From: G963663365 sp963663365
GTDB lineage: Bacteria; Hinthialibacterota; Hinthialibacteria; Hinthialibacterales; G963663365
NCBI GenBank assembly: GCA_963663365.2
Contig: CAXXIH010000001.1
Location: 1,674,001 to 1,738,000, forward strand
Direction: 5' to 3'
DNA length: 64,000 bases
In this document: piece by piece, positions 43,823 to 52,715 of the stretch
Layout: each line of letters opens with the position of its first letter
Position numbering within the stretch: position 1 is the first letter of the stretch
Translations under genes and position numbers: made by a program
The notes under the pieces: generated by a model
The model's database searches: none
Told to the model about the DNA's origin: nothing
Seen by the model: the letters and a program-made list of their open reading frames with translations, nothing else

Positions 43823-44602
43823 ATGAAGACCAACAGTACAAAATGGAAAGCCGGACGGCAGCGGGAGCATGGAGGCGTTATGCTCTATTTGCTGATTCCC
43901 GTTGTTTTGGTGGCAGGTGCGGCGGGGCTTCTTTTTGTATTTAAAGACAGCGAGACAGTAAAGCCGCTCAAAGAAGCGCTTCGGCCTACACTCTCCAAAT
44001 TCGGATTGATGTCTCCAACGGCAGGAGGTGCATCGGGTGAAGGCGGTGATGCGGCCAATCCTCTAATTTCAGATGTGACCGGTACTCAGCTTTTGACTGT
44101 TGCCGAACTCTATGGCGACTTGGATAAGCCCGCCATTGTAACTTTGGACAACATTCGAAAGTCTCAACGCACTCAGAGTGAACGGGAACTTGAATTAAAG
44201 GACCGTATGCAGCGCCTGCTTCACGATGAAGCGGAGTTGAAAAAGAAAGAAGAACAGCTCAAACAGTGGACCGATAAGGCTGAGGCGGCAATCGATAAAC
44301 AAGCGCGAATGGATCAGCAACGCCAAGAGTATCTTTCGAGCGAGCGTGTAAAGCGAATTCGAGACCTTTCGGCGACATTGCTTAAATTGTCTCCTAAAAA
44401 TTCCGCTCAGATTTTCTCGGAAATGTGGGGTAAATCCGAGGAAGATAAGATTATTGTAATTGAAACGCTTCGTACTCTTGCGGGAGGCAAGAAGTCGAAA
44501 ATCCTCGATGCAATGGCAAAAAGCAGCCCGCAGGATGCTGCCGATATTCTTGCACGATTGGTAACCGATGAAGAGAACGATCCGGGAGCTGGACCGAGCT
44601 AA
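43823..44602 (+). CDS. MotE-like membrane-anchored coiled-coil protein
   Basis: A 259-residue protein with one N-terminal membrane segment (about 19-40, LYLLIPVVLVAGAAGLLFVF), a linker, a coiled coil (LELKDRMQRLLHDEAELKKKEEQLKQWTDKAE) and a MotE-like C-terminal helical domain (IRDLSATLLKLSPKNSAQIFSEMWGKSEEDKIIVIETLRTLAGGKKSKILDAMAKSSPQDAADILARL). It starts at ATG 43823 with GGGAG upstream; the frame from 43760 has no site. It is a paralogue of the C-terminal half of the preceding fusion, so the operon carries two MotE-like domains. It is the last gene before a strong terminator. Confidence 0.78.
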   Translation: MKTNSTKWKAGRQREHGGVMLYLLIPVVLVAGAAGLLFVFKDSETVKPLKEALRPTLSKFGLMSPTAGGASGEGGDAANPLISDVTGTQLLTVAELYGDLDKPAIVTLDNIRKSQRTQSERELELKDRMQRLLHDEAELKKKEEQLKQWTDKAEAAIDKQARMDQQRQEYLSSERVKRIRDLSATLLKLSPKNSAQIFSEMWGKSEEDKIIVIETLRTLAGGKKSKILDAMAKSSPQDAADILARLVTDEENDPGAGPS

Positions 44603-44638
44603 GTAAACCAAGAAAAAGCAAAACATTTTATAAAATAC

Positions 44639-44688
44639 ACACGCCCTTTTCACTGTTTAAAATGCGATGAAAAGGGCGTGTTTTTTTT
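44639..44688 (+). terminator. strong intrinsic terminator of the flagellar operon
   Basis: Fourteen-bp perfect stem ACACGCCCTTTTCA/TGAAAAGGGCGTGT (44639-44652 with 44668-44681), 15-nt loop, run of eight T. It marks the end of the operon. Confidence 0.96.
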
Positions 44689-44735
44689 ATGTTTAAAATG
44701 ACCCGGATATACCGAGCATTCGTAGCGAGTGCAGG

Positions 44736-45797
44736 TTAGAGTCCAGCGGTCTTTCTTGTATCTTCCGGGACACGATAAGGTGCGCAGAATTCATCGACGA
44801 CACGCGCGGCACGGTCGATTTCTTCTTTTGGAGGAAGAACACATCCTTCTTCACGCGGGAATAGCTTCATATCCACGCCTTGTCTTTGAATATAGGCAAG
44901 ACCGGACAACGGCGCATCGAGGCCCGAAAATGCGCTGAGAATTTTGTTTGAATCGTGTTGAGCCTGCAAAGCGGCAGGAAGATCGCCTGCCATAAAATGC
45001 TTGAATGTTCCCTGCAACACTTCCGGATTGACATCCGCGCCTTGCCCAATCACGCCCAAGCCGCCGGTGCAAAGTGCGTGATAGTAAATGGACTCGGAGC
45101 CGGCAATCATGGCAAAGTCTGGTCCCGCCGCCGCCTCCAATTGTGTGAACCAATTCATATCGTTAGACGACAGCTTCATTCCCCAGAATCCACCCAACTC
45201 GCAAAGTCGATGGACCATTTCAGGGGTAGTTTTATATTCATCAGGCAAATGCGGGATATTGTAGAGAAGCAAAGGAATTTCGACTGCCTCACGGACTGCG
45301 CGATAATAATCGAAAATAGTGTCTTCCAGCTTCTGGCCGGGTTTGGCGTCCAACGCTGTGGGCACGGCGAGCACACCTGCTGTGGCGCCGGCTTTTTGAG
45401 CATGAAGAGCTAATTCGATGCTCTGTTTAAGGTAAACATCCGGATCCGGCCGCGTGACTTTGTCACTTTTAAGTTCTTCAGGAGTATAAGATGCGGAGCC
45501 ATCGAAAAACTCTCCGAATGTCCCGAAAAATGCGTACTTCTTGCCGCCTAAATTTTCCATGACAAGGTCGATGCAGGCTTTGGTTTCATCGACGCTGTAT
45601 GTAAACATTTTGCCCAATCCGCAACGGACAAAACAAGCGGTGATATAAGGCAAGTCCGAAAAATAGCGGATGAAATTTTTCATTCCCGGCATATCGATGC
45701 TGTGGTCTTCATTGGCCGGTGTGAATACGGGGACGATGACGCCTGCCAGGCATTCCCGGATTTCTTTCTTGGTAAACGGGTGTGTAATGGTCTTCAT
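44736..45797 (-). CDS. DapA/NAL-family (class I, Schiff-base) aldolase or lyase
   Basis: A 353-residue TIM-barrel enzyme of the dihydrodipicolinate synthase/N-acetylneuraminate lyase family: N-terminal GVIVPVFTPANEDHSID, catalytic Tyr in LLLYNIPH and the Schiff-base Lys in GMKLSSND, then AMIAGSE. It is longer than typical DapA (about 290), with extra N- and C-terminal parts and no GTTGE motif (it reads RCGLGKMFTYSVDE instead). It is therefore unlikely to be the lysine-pathway DapA and may cleave or form a sugar acid. GAGGT is 3 nt before the ATG. It follows the glycoside-hydrolase-like gene on the same strand after 92 nt. Confidence 0.85.
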   Translation of the reverse strand: MKTITHPFTKKEIRECLAGVIVPVFTPANEDHSIDMPGMKNFIRYFSDLPYITACFVRCGLGKMFTYSVDETKACIDLVMENLGGKKYAFFGTFGEFFDGSASYTPEELKSDKVTRPDPDVYLKQSIELALHAQKAGATAGVLAVPTALDAKPGQKLEDTIFDYYRAVREAVEIPLLLYNIPHLPDEYKTTPEMVHRLCELGGFWGMKLSSNDMNWFTQLEAAAGPDFAMIAGSESIYYHALCTGGLGVIGQGADVNPEVLQGTFKHFMAGDLPAALQAQHDSNKILSAFSGLDAPLSGLAYIQRQGVDMKLFPREEGCVLPPKEEIDRAARVVDEFCAPYRVPEDTRKTAGL

Positions 45798-45889
45798 GTT
45801 GACCTCATGAGTTAAAAAGTATGGTTGAAGGCACAGCCTACAATGGAGGGCTGGGCTGGACCAGCTGTAGCTCGGCTGGGGTGTTTGAT

Positions 45890-47818
45890 TTACTTTTCGT
45901 TGGGGAGGAAATAAATGATGCGGGAAGTTTCGGCGGTCACCATAAGGCGAAACGTGTTGTCATCAAGTATGGAGACATCCATCTGATTCGGGGCAATATC
46001 TGCGTTCCATCCTTTACGCATCTTAATGGTGGCAACCCGGTTCTCCCGCAATGGATTGGCAAGGATTACAAAGATTGGGTTTTGCTTTGTGCCATTTGTT
46101 GCCGTGATGGTGTGTTGACGTGCAAGCCAAGCAATGCCTTCTGCGTCAACCTCGACATCTCGGATTTGGTCTCCTTCCCGAATGATTTGGGCCACATCTT
46201 GTGTTGTTTTATTAAGAGTGGGGAACGCAGCCCATAAAGGTGTTTTGGTGAGATCCCAATCCGGATCTCGCAATGAATACCAAAATACACTTTCCGCACC
46301 TTCGATTAACGACAAGACAACCATTGTCTGGGCCTGTTGCGGAGTTGGTTGATTGGAAAGATCGGCCAACCATCCGGCCTGCAAAACAACCCCGGCGTGC
46401 TGCCAGGATTCCGTGCTGTTACGCGCCTTAAGGAACCATTCGCTTACCAAGCCCAACGGACGGTCCGGCAGGGGATACGGATCAGCCTGCAACGCATCGC
46501 AAGCATTCGCCCAAAAAGCGTATTCCTTTGGATCGTATACTGTCAGCAACAACGGTCTCTTCGGTTTAAGGCTGGAGAGTTGTTGGTAGGTATCGAAGAC
46601 TTCAGGCTCGAGTTCCGGGCGACGGTCCGGTTCGTCGTAAATCTTCCAACTGAGAACCGCCGGATGGTCACCAAACCGATTCAATTTTTCTATGGATACA
46701 GGCAAATTTTCTTTGACCTGCAAACCTGTATACAGGGGCACATCGACCTTCAAACCGTATTCTTGTGCAGCATCCAAACTCCGGCCAAATGAATCCAAGT
46801 TACGGTCGGTTATCCCCTGAACGGCGTTGAATCCTTGTTGTTTAACAAGTGGGTAATCTTGGGTTGTTACGTGGTAGATACCGATCGGAAAGAACTCTTT
46901 CTTTTCCGCATCAAGAAGGATTCCATCCTTATTCAAGCCTTCGGGCTTTTCCCGTTTCGGCATTACGTAGAGATTTTTTGTGTACGTTAAATCCGGGGAT
47001 AACTCCGGAATCCGGAATTCCAAATGATAAATCCCGCTGTCCAAAGATTTCCGGCGCACGTTGAATTGTGTGTCGCGTGTACGCGGAGCGGTGCAATGAA
47101 GGGTGTCGATTAACCGGTCCGCCTTATCGACGATACGAATTTCGCACTCTAATTTATCATTGTGATTTAGACCCGCATAAAGACGAACCGGAATGTCAAA
47201 ATCGATTTTTTCCCGCTCTTTGTTGACATGACTCTGACCCAGAAGTACAAACGGCTTTGGCGGCGAAACGATATCAAAACTGACATCGTCAAAATAAGCC
47301 GTGCCTGCGCCGATTAGACGTAATGCCGCATGAATCTTAACCGTATTTACAGGCAGTTCCGCTTCAACGCTGAGTTGTTTCCAATCAGCATCGCCGAGCA
47401 ATGGCAACCTTTCATTGAAAAGGCCGCAACGTACGCCTTGTATATCAAGCGCTTCAATGCGCATCTCGGCTTGAGCGCCGATTGTCATAGGCGTCCCACA
47501 GACCAAACCGGACCATCGCACCGTTACACTCTCTTGAATTGAATCGATGCTCTGAAAGCACCACGGCCGGACGGCCGGATTTTCACATTTGATCTCCAGG
47601 CTATTGCGGCCTCCGTGCACGGGATTCTCTGAAAAACGAACGTACGAGGTGAATTTTGCGGGCACGCACCAAGCGGCATCTTTCTGCTCAAAACCGGCAT
47701 CCCGGATTGAGACAGAACCCGGTGCTTGTGCCTCATCCGAAGCGGCAGAAGAAAATAAAGGAGTGCATAATACAGCGATAAAGATACTGTATCCGATGCA
47801 TTTTGCGACGTACCGCAT
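45890..47818 (-). CDS. secreted glycoside-hydrolase-like TIM-barrel protein with N-terminal carbohydrate-binding-like domain
   Basis: A 642-residue exported protein starting at ATG 47818 with signal peptide MRYVAKCIGYSIFIAVLCTPLFSSAAS; a TTG four codons upstream with AAGGA is an alternative. The longer frame overlaps recA and is rejected. Residues about 30-180 look like a carbohydrate-binding jelly roll (SVSIRDAGFEQKDAAW, GRNSLEIKCENPAV, GAGTAYFDDVSFDIVSPP). Then come a beta-sandwich and a TIM barrel with KEFFPIGIYHV, FNAVQGITDRNLDSFGRSLDAAQEYGLKVDV and the probable acid/base site FGDHPAVLSWKIYDEPDRRPE. The catalytic pair is not certain, so hydrolase activity is inferred. Substrate unknown. 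Confidence 0.72.
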   Translation of the reverse strand: MRYVAKCIGYSIFIAVLCTPLFSSAASDEAQAPGSVSIRDAGFEQKDAAWCVPAKFTSYVRFSENPVHGGRNSLEIKCENPAVRPWCFQSIDSIQESVTVRWSGLVCGTPMTIGAQAEMRIEALDIQGVRCGLFNERLPLLGDADWKQLSVEAELPVNTVKIHAALRLIGAGTAYFDDVSFDIVSPPKPFVLLGQSHVNKEREKIDFDIPVRLYAGLNHNDKLECEIRIVDKADRLIDTLHCTAPRTRDTQFNVRRKSLDSGIYHLEFRIPELSPDLTYTKNLYVMPKREKPEGLNKDGILLDAEKKEFFPIGIYHVTTQDYPLVKQQGFNAVQGITDRNLDSFGRSLDAAQEYGLKVDVPLYTGLQVKENLPVSIEKLNRFGDHPAVLSWKIYDEPDRRPELEPEVFDTYQQLSSLKPKRPLLLTVYDPKEYAFWANACDALQADPYPLPDRPLGLVSEWFLKARNSTESWQHAGVVLQAGWLADLSNQPTPQQAQTMVVLSLIEGAESVFWYSLRDPDWDLTKTPLWAAFPTLNKTTQDVAQIIREGDQIRDVEVDAEGIAWLARQHTITATNGTKQNPIFVILANPLRENRVATIKMRKGWNADIAPNQMDVSILDDNTFRLMVTAETSRIIYFLPNEK

Positions 47819-47870
47819 TCGATAGAGCAAAAGAAATGTTTCCTTTTTTGACAAACTCGCTGATCGAGTT

Positions 47871-48983
47871 TTAAGCGTTTTTCTTTCCGCGCTTGGCTGG
47901 TTTATCGGATTTCGTTTCCTTGTCACCGTCATCATCTGTGGCCGAAGTTTCGGTTCTTCCATTCATGGAGACCGGACTAACCGGCATTCCCAGAGTCTCA
48001 CGAACCTTATTTGCAATCTCTTCAAAAACTTCCTGGTTTTCTTTCAGATAATTCCGAGCATTTTCGCGGCCTTGGCCCACGCGTTCGGTCCCATAGCTAT
48101 ACCACATCCCGCTTTTTTCAACGATGTTATGTTCAACAGCGAGATCGAGCACTTCGCCTTCCCGGGAAATGCCCTGACCAAAGAGAATGTCGAATTCAAC
48201 CTCACGGAAAGGAGGCGCGACTTTATTCTTAACGACTTTCACCTTGGTTCGGTTACCGACTACTTCGCCACGTTCTTTAATTGCTCCGATTCTGCGGATA
48301 TCCAGCCGTACGGAGGAGTAGAATTTTAGCGCCCGCCCGCCGGAAGTTGTCTCCGGATTTCCGAACATTACACCGATTTTCTCACGGATTTGATTGATGA
48401 AGATTGCGCATGTATTACTTTTCGCAAGGATTGCCGTCAATTTGCGTAAGGCTTTAGACATAAGCCGGGCCTGCAAACCAACCTGCATGTCAGACATCTC
48501 GCCCTCAATTTCAGCTTGAGGCACCAAGGCCGCAACCGAGTCGATCACAACGACATCGATAGCCCCGCTTCGAACCAGCATTTCAACGATGTCTAAGGCT
48601 TGCTCACCCGTATCGGGCTGAGCGACGAGGAGTTCGTCGACATTGATACCAAGATTTGCAGCATATTTGATGTCGATGGCGTGTTCGGCATCCACAAAAG
48701 CCGCCGTCCCGCCGCGCTTTTGGGCTTCGGCCACGATGTGTTGGGCAAGTGTGGTTTTTCCGCTGGATTCAGGGCCATAAATTTCGATCACCCGGCCACG
48801 CGGTACGCCACCGATTCCTAATGCCCAGTCCAATGTGATCGAGCCTGTGGGGATTTCCGGCACTGAAACCGCACCTTTTTCCCCGATTTTCATAATGGAG
48901 CCTTTGCCGAACTGCTTTTCAATCTGCGAGATTGCCAAATCAATGGCTTTGCCGCGCTCTTCAATTGTTGATGTCTTAGCCAC
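47871..48983 (-). CDS. recA: recombinase RecA
   Basis: A 370-residue RecA: P-loop GPESSGKTTLAQH, AEHAIDIKYAANLGINVDELLVAQPDTGEQ, L1 PQAEIEGEMSDMQVGLQARLMSKALRKL, L2 INQIREKIGVMFGNPETTSGGRALKFYSSVRLDIRR. The C-terminal tail is acidic then basic (DDDGDKETKSDKPAKRGKKNA), a longer and more charged end than in E. coli. It polymerises on single-stranded DNA for strand exchange and SOS induction. The upstream region has a good promoter with a LexA-like palindrome in it. Confidence 0.98.
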   Translation of the reverse strand: MAKTSTIEERGKAIDLAISQIEKQFGKGSIMKIGEKGAVSVPEIPTGSITLDWALGIGGVPRGRVIEIYGPESSGKTTLAQHIVAEAQKRGGTAAFVDAEHAIDIKYAANLGINVDELLVAQPDTGEQALDIVEMLVRSGAIDVVVIDSVAALVPQAEIEGEMSDMQVGLQARLMSKALRKLTAILAKSNTCAIFINQIREKIGVMFGNPETTSGGRALKFYSSVRLDIRRIGAIKERGEVVGNRTKVKVVKNKVAPPFREVEFDILFGQGISREGEVLDLAVEHNIVEKSGMWYSYGTERVGQGRENARNYLKENQEVFEEIANKVRETLGMPVSPVSMNGRTETSATDDDGDKETKSDKPAKRGKKNA

Positions 48984-49089
48984 GATATCCTCCGTCTTGA
49001 CCCGGTGTTCCCGCGAGTTCTACACTACTTCCGAACCTCGCCTAAACCCCTGGTTCTTAAATACTTGCACATTTATACTCTGGGGTGTT

Positions 49090-49117
49090 ATTGTACTAAT
49101 GTTCTATAGACTGTCAA
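49090..49117 (-). promoter_or_regulatory. recA promoter
   Basis: On the minus strand TTGACA (49117-49112), 16-nt spacer, TACAAT (49095-49090): perfect -35 and 5/6 -10. The leader to the recA start at 48983 is about 100 nt. Confidence 0.75.
49093..49104 (-). promoter_or_regulatory. possible LexA/SOS box inside the recA promoter
   Basis: GAAC-ATTA-GTAC differs from the Gram-positive-type box GAAC-N4-GTTC by one base. It covers part of the -10 and spacer, an ideal place for repression. Confidence 0.5.
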
Positions 49118-49135
49118 GAGATTCAGGCTAGGCCG

Positions 49136-50338
49136 ATGAACATTTTAATGGTCACGCCGTGTATACCGACAACAACAGATGGTCGGCGACCGTATAACTT
49201 TCTTCGTTACCTAAGCCGTGACCATAGGGTCACCGTAATTTCTCTTTTGCATCCCGCCCAAACAGATGCTGACGCTGAGCCATTGCGCGCCATGGATGTG
49301 AAGGTCGAGTACTGCCCGATTCGTCCATTCGTATCTTGCCTTAAATCTGCAACTGCTGTCTTAAAGGGTGAGCCTCTTCGTGTGGGTTGGTGCAGGTATC
49401 CCGTGTTAGGGAAGATGATTAGGGCGCATATTGAATCCAATCCCGTCGAGGTCATCCATATTGATCGAATGCGAATGGCGCAGCATGTAATTGATCCAAG
49501 CCATTCTGTATTGAAATCCGTTCCTAAGATTCTCGACTTCACCGATTCCTTGGTCATGTATTTGGAGCGGTCTGTCGAATATCGTTCCGGTTGGAAGGAC
49601 CAATTCGTCGACCATTGGGAGAGGCGTTCAATTCCGCCCTATGAACGCAAACTCCTGGAACATATGGATTGTGCGCTGGTTTGTTCGGATGTCGATGCCG
49701 ATGTGTTTCGGCGCGATCATCCTGAGGGTCGTTTTGAAGTGATTGCCAATAGCGTGGATGCGGCGGTTTTTAAGCCTCGTGTGTATGAGTCCGGCAATTA
49801 CCCATGCTGTGTGTTAACAGGCACGATGTTCTATTTTCCGAACATCGACTCGGTAATGTATTGGAAGAATGAGATTTTACCGCTTTTACGGCATCGTTTG
49901 CCTGATGTGATTACTCGAATTATCGGAACGCGCCCTGTGGCCTCCATACAGGCGTTGCATGGGAGCGACGGAATAGAGGTGCAGGCCAATGTCCCGGATA
50001 TGGCTGCTGAACTCTATACCAATGATGTCTATGTATGCCCATTACGCGTTGGAGCGGGAGTACGCAACAAACTATTGGAGGCAATGGCCTCGGGAATGGG
50101 AATTGTCAGTACTACTTTGGGGTGTGAAGGAATCAATGTTCGGCATGATGAACACTTGTTGTTAGCCGATACTCCCGGTGCTTTTGCGGAAGCCGTCACC
50201 CGGCTTTTTCAAGAACCGCAACTTCGGGAACGGCTGGGTGGCAACGCCCGTCGCTATGTTGAAACTCACCACAGCGGAGAGGTGCTGGGGGAGCGGCTGC
50301 TCCGTGTGTACGAGCGTGCCGCAGCGTCCCACAGGTGA
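49136..50338 (+). CDS. family 4 glycosyltransferase
   Basis: A 400-residue GT-B enzyme. The N-terminal domain begins MNILMVTPCIPTTTDGRRPYNFLRYLSRDHRVTVISLL. The C-terminal domain has the nucleotide-sugar site VYVCPLRVGAGVRNKLLEAMASGMGIVSTTLGCEGI, the GT4 glutamate pattern, ending GNARRYVETHHSGEVLGERLLRVY. No polysaccharide gene cluster surrounds it, so the acceptor is unknown. It is divergent from recA; the two share a gap of only 152 nt. Confidence 0.88.
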   Translation: MNILMVTPCIPTTTDGRRPYNFLRYLSRDHRVTVISLLHPAQTDADAEPLRAMDVKVEYCPIRPFVSCLKSATAVLKGEPLRVGWCRYPVLGKMIRAHIESNPVEVIHIDRMRMAQHVIDPSHSVLKSVPKILDFTDSLVMYLERSVEYRSGWKDQFVDHWERRSIPPYERKLLEHMDCALVCSDVDADVFRRDHPEGRFEVIANSVDAAVFKPRVYESGNYPCCVLTGTMFYFPNIDSVMYWKNEILPLLRHRLPDVITRIIGTRPVASIQALHGSDGIEVQANVPDMAAELYTNDVYVCPLRVGAGVRNKLLEAMASGMGIVSTTLGCEGINVRHDEHLLLADTPGAFAEAVTRLFQEPQLRERLGGNARRYVETHHSGEVLGERLLRVYERAAASHR

Positions 50339-50774
50339 AGAACATGCCGCGATTGAGCCGCCCGCAAAAGCCGATAGCACATGCGGAACCGCGCTATAAC
50401 CGGGCATTTACGAAAGAGGCAAAAGTATGTAGAATCACAACCTGATCTTGAAAATTTGCACGCTTAAAAATCCGGGGGCATAGTTAAAGGAAATTATCTA
50501 TTTATTAATAAATAATTAAACGCCCTGTTTTCTTTATGTTTGTTGGGAATTCGTGATTTCAGCGGATAGTGTCGAGCGGTTCGATCACTTCTGCAAAGCC
50601 GTGAATATGCTAAGATATTGGCGGCAGTGGTCGGGCGCTTGGGCTCATGGATTCATTTGGTTTTGTTCATTTCGATGGTTTGATCGTACGAAAATCTGTA
50701 AGAATCCACCGCCCGCGGGGCAAAGCGCTCTAACCCTTTAATTGCTATTACTCATCCTTAAGAGGAGACGCTAA
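50339..50774. other. 436-bp region upstream of pckG
   Basis: No supported gene. A 33-codon frame starting at 50343 has AGGTGA nearby but that overlaps the preceding stop; I leave it uncalled. The region from 50460 is AT-rich and has the perfect 16-bp palindrome at 50499-50514. Confidence 0.45.
50499..50514. promoter_or_regulatory. perfect 16-bp AT palindrome, possible operator
   Basis: TATTTATT followed by its exact inverse AATAAATA. It lies 260 bases before the pckG start and has no runs continuing beyond it. It could be a regulator site, or simply follow from AT-richness. Confidence 0.35.
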
Positions 50775-52586
50775 ATGAACGCGCCTACTAAGAATAAAAG
50801 ACTCCTTGAGTGGGTCGAGGAAGTCACTCGGCTTACCCAACCCAATGCCGTTGAATGGTGTGACGGTTCTAAACAAGAATACGACCGTCTCTTCCAATTG
50901 ATGGTTGATGAAGGTTTGGCTATCCCGCTCAATCCCGACAAACGTCCTGGATGTCATTTATTCCGTTCCGATCCATCTGATGTGGCCCGTGTAGAAAACC
51001 GTACTTATATCGCTTCGAAAACCGAAGAAGCGGCCGGCCCCACCAACAATTGGATAGACCCTGTCGAACTCAAGAAGACGATGACCGGAATGTACGAAGG
51101 ATGCATGAAGGGCCGTACGCTTTATGTAATTCCGTTCTCGATGGGACCGGTCGGTTCAAAAATCGCGAAAATCGGTGTGGAAGTCACCGATTCACCTTAT
51201 GTTGTAGTCAATATGCATATGATGACTCGTGTCGGTACTAAAGTACTGGATGTATTAGGTGATGATGGTGAGTTTATTCCTTGTTTGCACTCCGTCGGAA
51301 AGCCGTTGGCTGAAGGTGAATCCGATGGTGGTAAATGGCCGTGTGCTCCGATTGAAGAGAAATACATTTCCCATTTTCCGGAAGAACGGACAATCTGGTC
51401 TTATGGTTCCGGCTATGGTGGAAATGCGTTGCTTGGCAAAAAGTGTTTAGCTTTACGTATCGCCTCGGCCATGGCCCGCGATGAAGGCTGGCTTGCTGAG
51501 CATATGTTGATTCTTAGCATTACCAATCCCGAAGGCGAAAAAAAGTACGTGGCCGCCGCTTTCCCATCTGCCTGCGGTAAAACAAACCTTGCCATGTTGA
51601 TCCCCACGATTCCCGGCTGGAAGGTTGAGACAGTGGGTGATGATATTGCCTGGATGAAATTCGGCGACGACGGATATCTCCATGCCATCAATCCGGAGTA
51701 CGGCTTCTTTGGTGTTGCGCCGGGAACGTCGATGGAAACCAATCCCAGCGCAATGAAATCCATTGATCGCAATGCCATCTTTACGAACGTTGCGTTGACG
51801 GAAGACGCTGATGTTTGGTGGGAAGGTATCGGATACGATGCGCCCGGAAAACTCATTGACTGGCTTGACAATGAATGGGAAGCGGACACGGCCGAGAAAC
51901 CGGCAGCGCATCCGAACTCCCGATTCACGGCTTGGGCATCGCAGTGCCCCGCAATTGCACCCGAATGGGAAGATCCGGCCGGAGTGCCCATTAGCGCCAT
52001 TCTGTTTGGCGGACGCCGTCCAAGCACAATTCCTTTGGTCTATGAAGCGCGGAATTGGAACCACGGCGTCTTTATGGGATCGATTGTCGGCTCCGAAATT
52101 ACTGCAGCCGCTCTCGACCTAAAGGCCGGCACCATCCGCCGCGATCCGTTCGCCATGCTGCCTTTCTGTGGATACAACATGGGTGACTACATGCAGCACT
52201 GGATCAATATTGGCAAAAACGCCGACGACACAAAGTTGCCTAAAATCTTTTTCGTGAACTGGTTCCGCAAGACTGCCGATGGCAAATGGATTTGGCCGGG
52301 TTACGGTGAAAATAGCCGTGTTCTCAAGTGGATCTTTGAGCGTTGCGCAGCTACAGGCAAGGCTCAAGAAACGCCGATTGGGATTATGCCGACCATTGAT
52401 GGTATCGATTGCCCGGATGGCGTCTCCCAAGAAGATATGGCCGAACTTCTTTCGGTCGATAAAGAAGGCTGGCTAAAAGAGATCGAGTCGATTCGTGCTG
52501 AGCACTATCCAAAGTTCGGCGACAAACTTCCCAAGGAACTTGCCGATGAACTCGATGCACTGGAAGCACGTATCAAGAAATTATGA
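50775..52586 (+). CDS. pckG: phosphoenolpyruvate carboxykinase (GTP)
   Basis: A 603-residue GTP-type PEPCK, the normal length for the family. It catalyses oxaloacetate + GTP to PEP + CO2, the first committed step of gluconeogenesis. Motifs: GSGYGGNALLGKKC, the P-loop AAFPSACGKTNLAML, WMKFGDDGYLHAINPEYGFFGVAPGTS (metal/substrate site) and ESICY-type FGGRRPSTIPLVYEA. AGAGGAG is 8 nt before the ATG. A strong terminator follows, so it is monocistronic. Confidence 0.97.
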   Translation: MNAPTKNKRLLEWVEEVTRLTQPNAVEWCDGSKQEYDRLFQLMVDEGLAIPLNPDKRPGCHLFRSDPSDVARVENRTYIASKTEEAAGPTNNWIDPVELKKTMTGMYEGCMKGRTLYVIPFSMGPVGSKIAKIGVEVTDSPYVVVNMHMMTRVGTKVLDVLGDDGEFIPCLHSVGKPLAEGESDGGKWPCAPIEEKYISHFPEERTIWSYGSGYGGNALLGKKCLALRIASAMARDEGWLAEHMLILSITNPEGEKKYVAAAFPSACGKTNLAMLIPTIPGWKVETVGDDIAWMKFGDDGYLHAINPEYGFFGVAPGTSMETNPSAMKSIDRNAIFTNVALTEDADVWWEGIGYDAPGKLIDWLDNEWEADTAEKPAAHPNSRFTAWASQCPAIAPEWEDPAGVPISAILFGGRRPSTIPLVYEARNWNHGVFMGSIVGSEITAAALDLKAGTIRRDPFAMLPFCGYNMGDYMQHWINIGKNADDTKLPKIFFVNWFRKTADGKWIWPGYGENSRVLKWIFERCAATGKAQETPIGIMPTIDGIDCPDGVSQEDMAELLSVDKEGWLKEIESIRAEHYPKFGDKLPKELADELDALEARIKKL

Positions 52587-52625
52587 CTTGCTGAGTCCTA
52601 TTGTGTCTACTGACGAGCTTGTGAT

Positions 52626-52660
52626 AAGCGCATCGCAGATTCTGCGATGCGCTTTTTGTT
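52626..52660 (+). terminator. intrinsic terminator after pckG
   Basis: GC-rich stem AAGCGCATCGCAGA/TCTGCGATGCGCTT with a very short centre, then TTTTTG. Confidence 0.9.
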
Positions 52661-52715
52661 TGAATTTGAGAAAAGAAAAATCGCCTGGGAGCACTTGCAG
52701 GAGTGAATACACACT

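Noticed and set aside
44195..44653. Minus-strand frame of 152 residues opposite the MotE-like gene
   Set aside because: It is a reverse shadow of a coiled-coil gene and starts inside the terminator hairpin.
50343..50444. Small 33-codon gene after the GT4 gene
   Set aside because: The start signal overlaps the preceding stop and the peptide has no recognisable feature. The evidence is too weak to call it.
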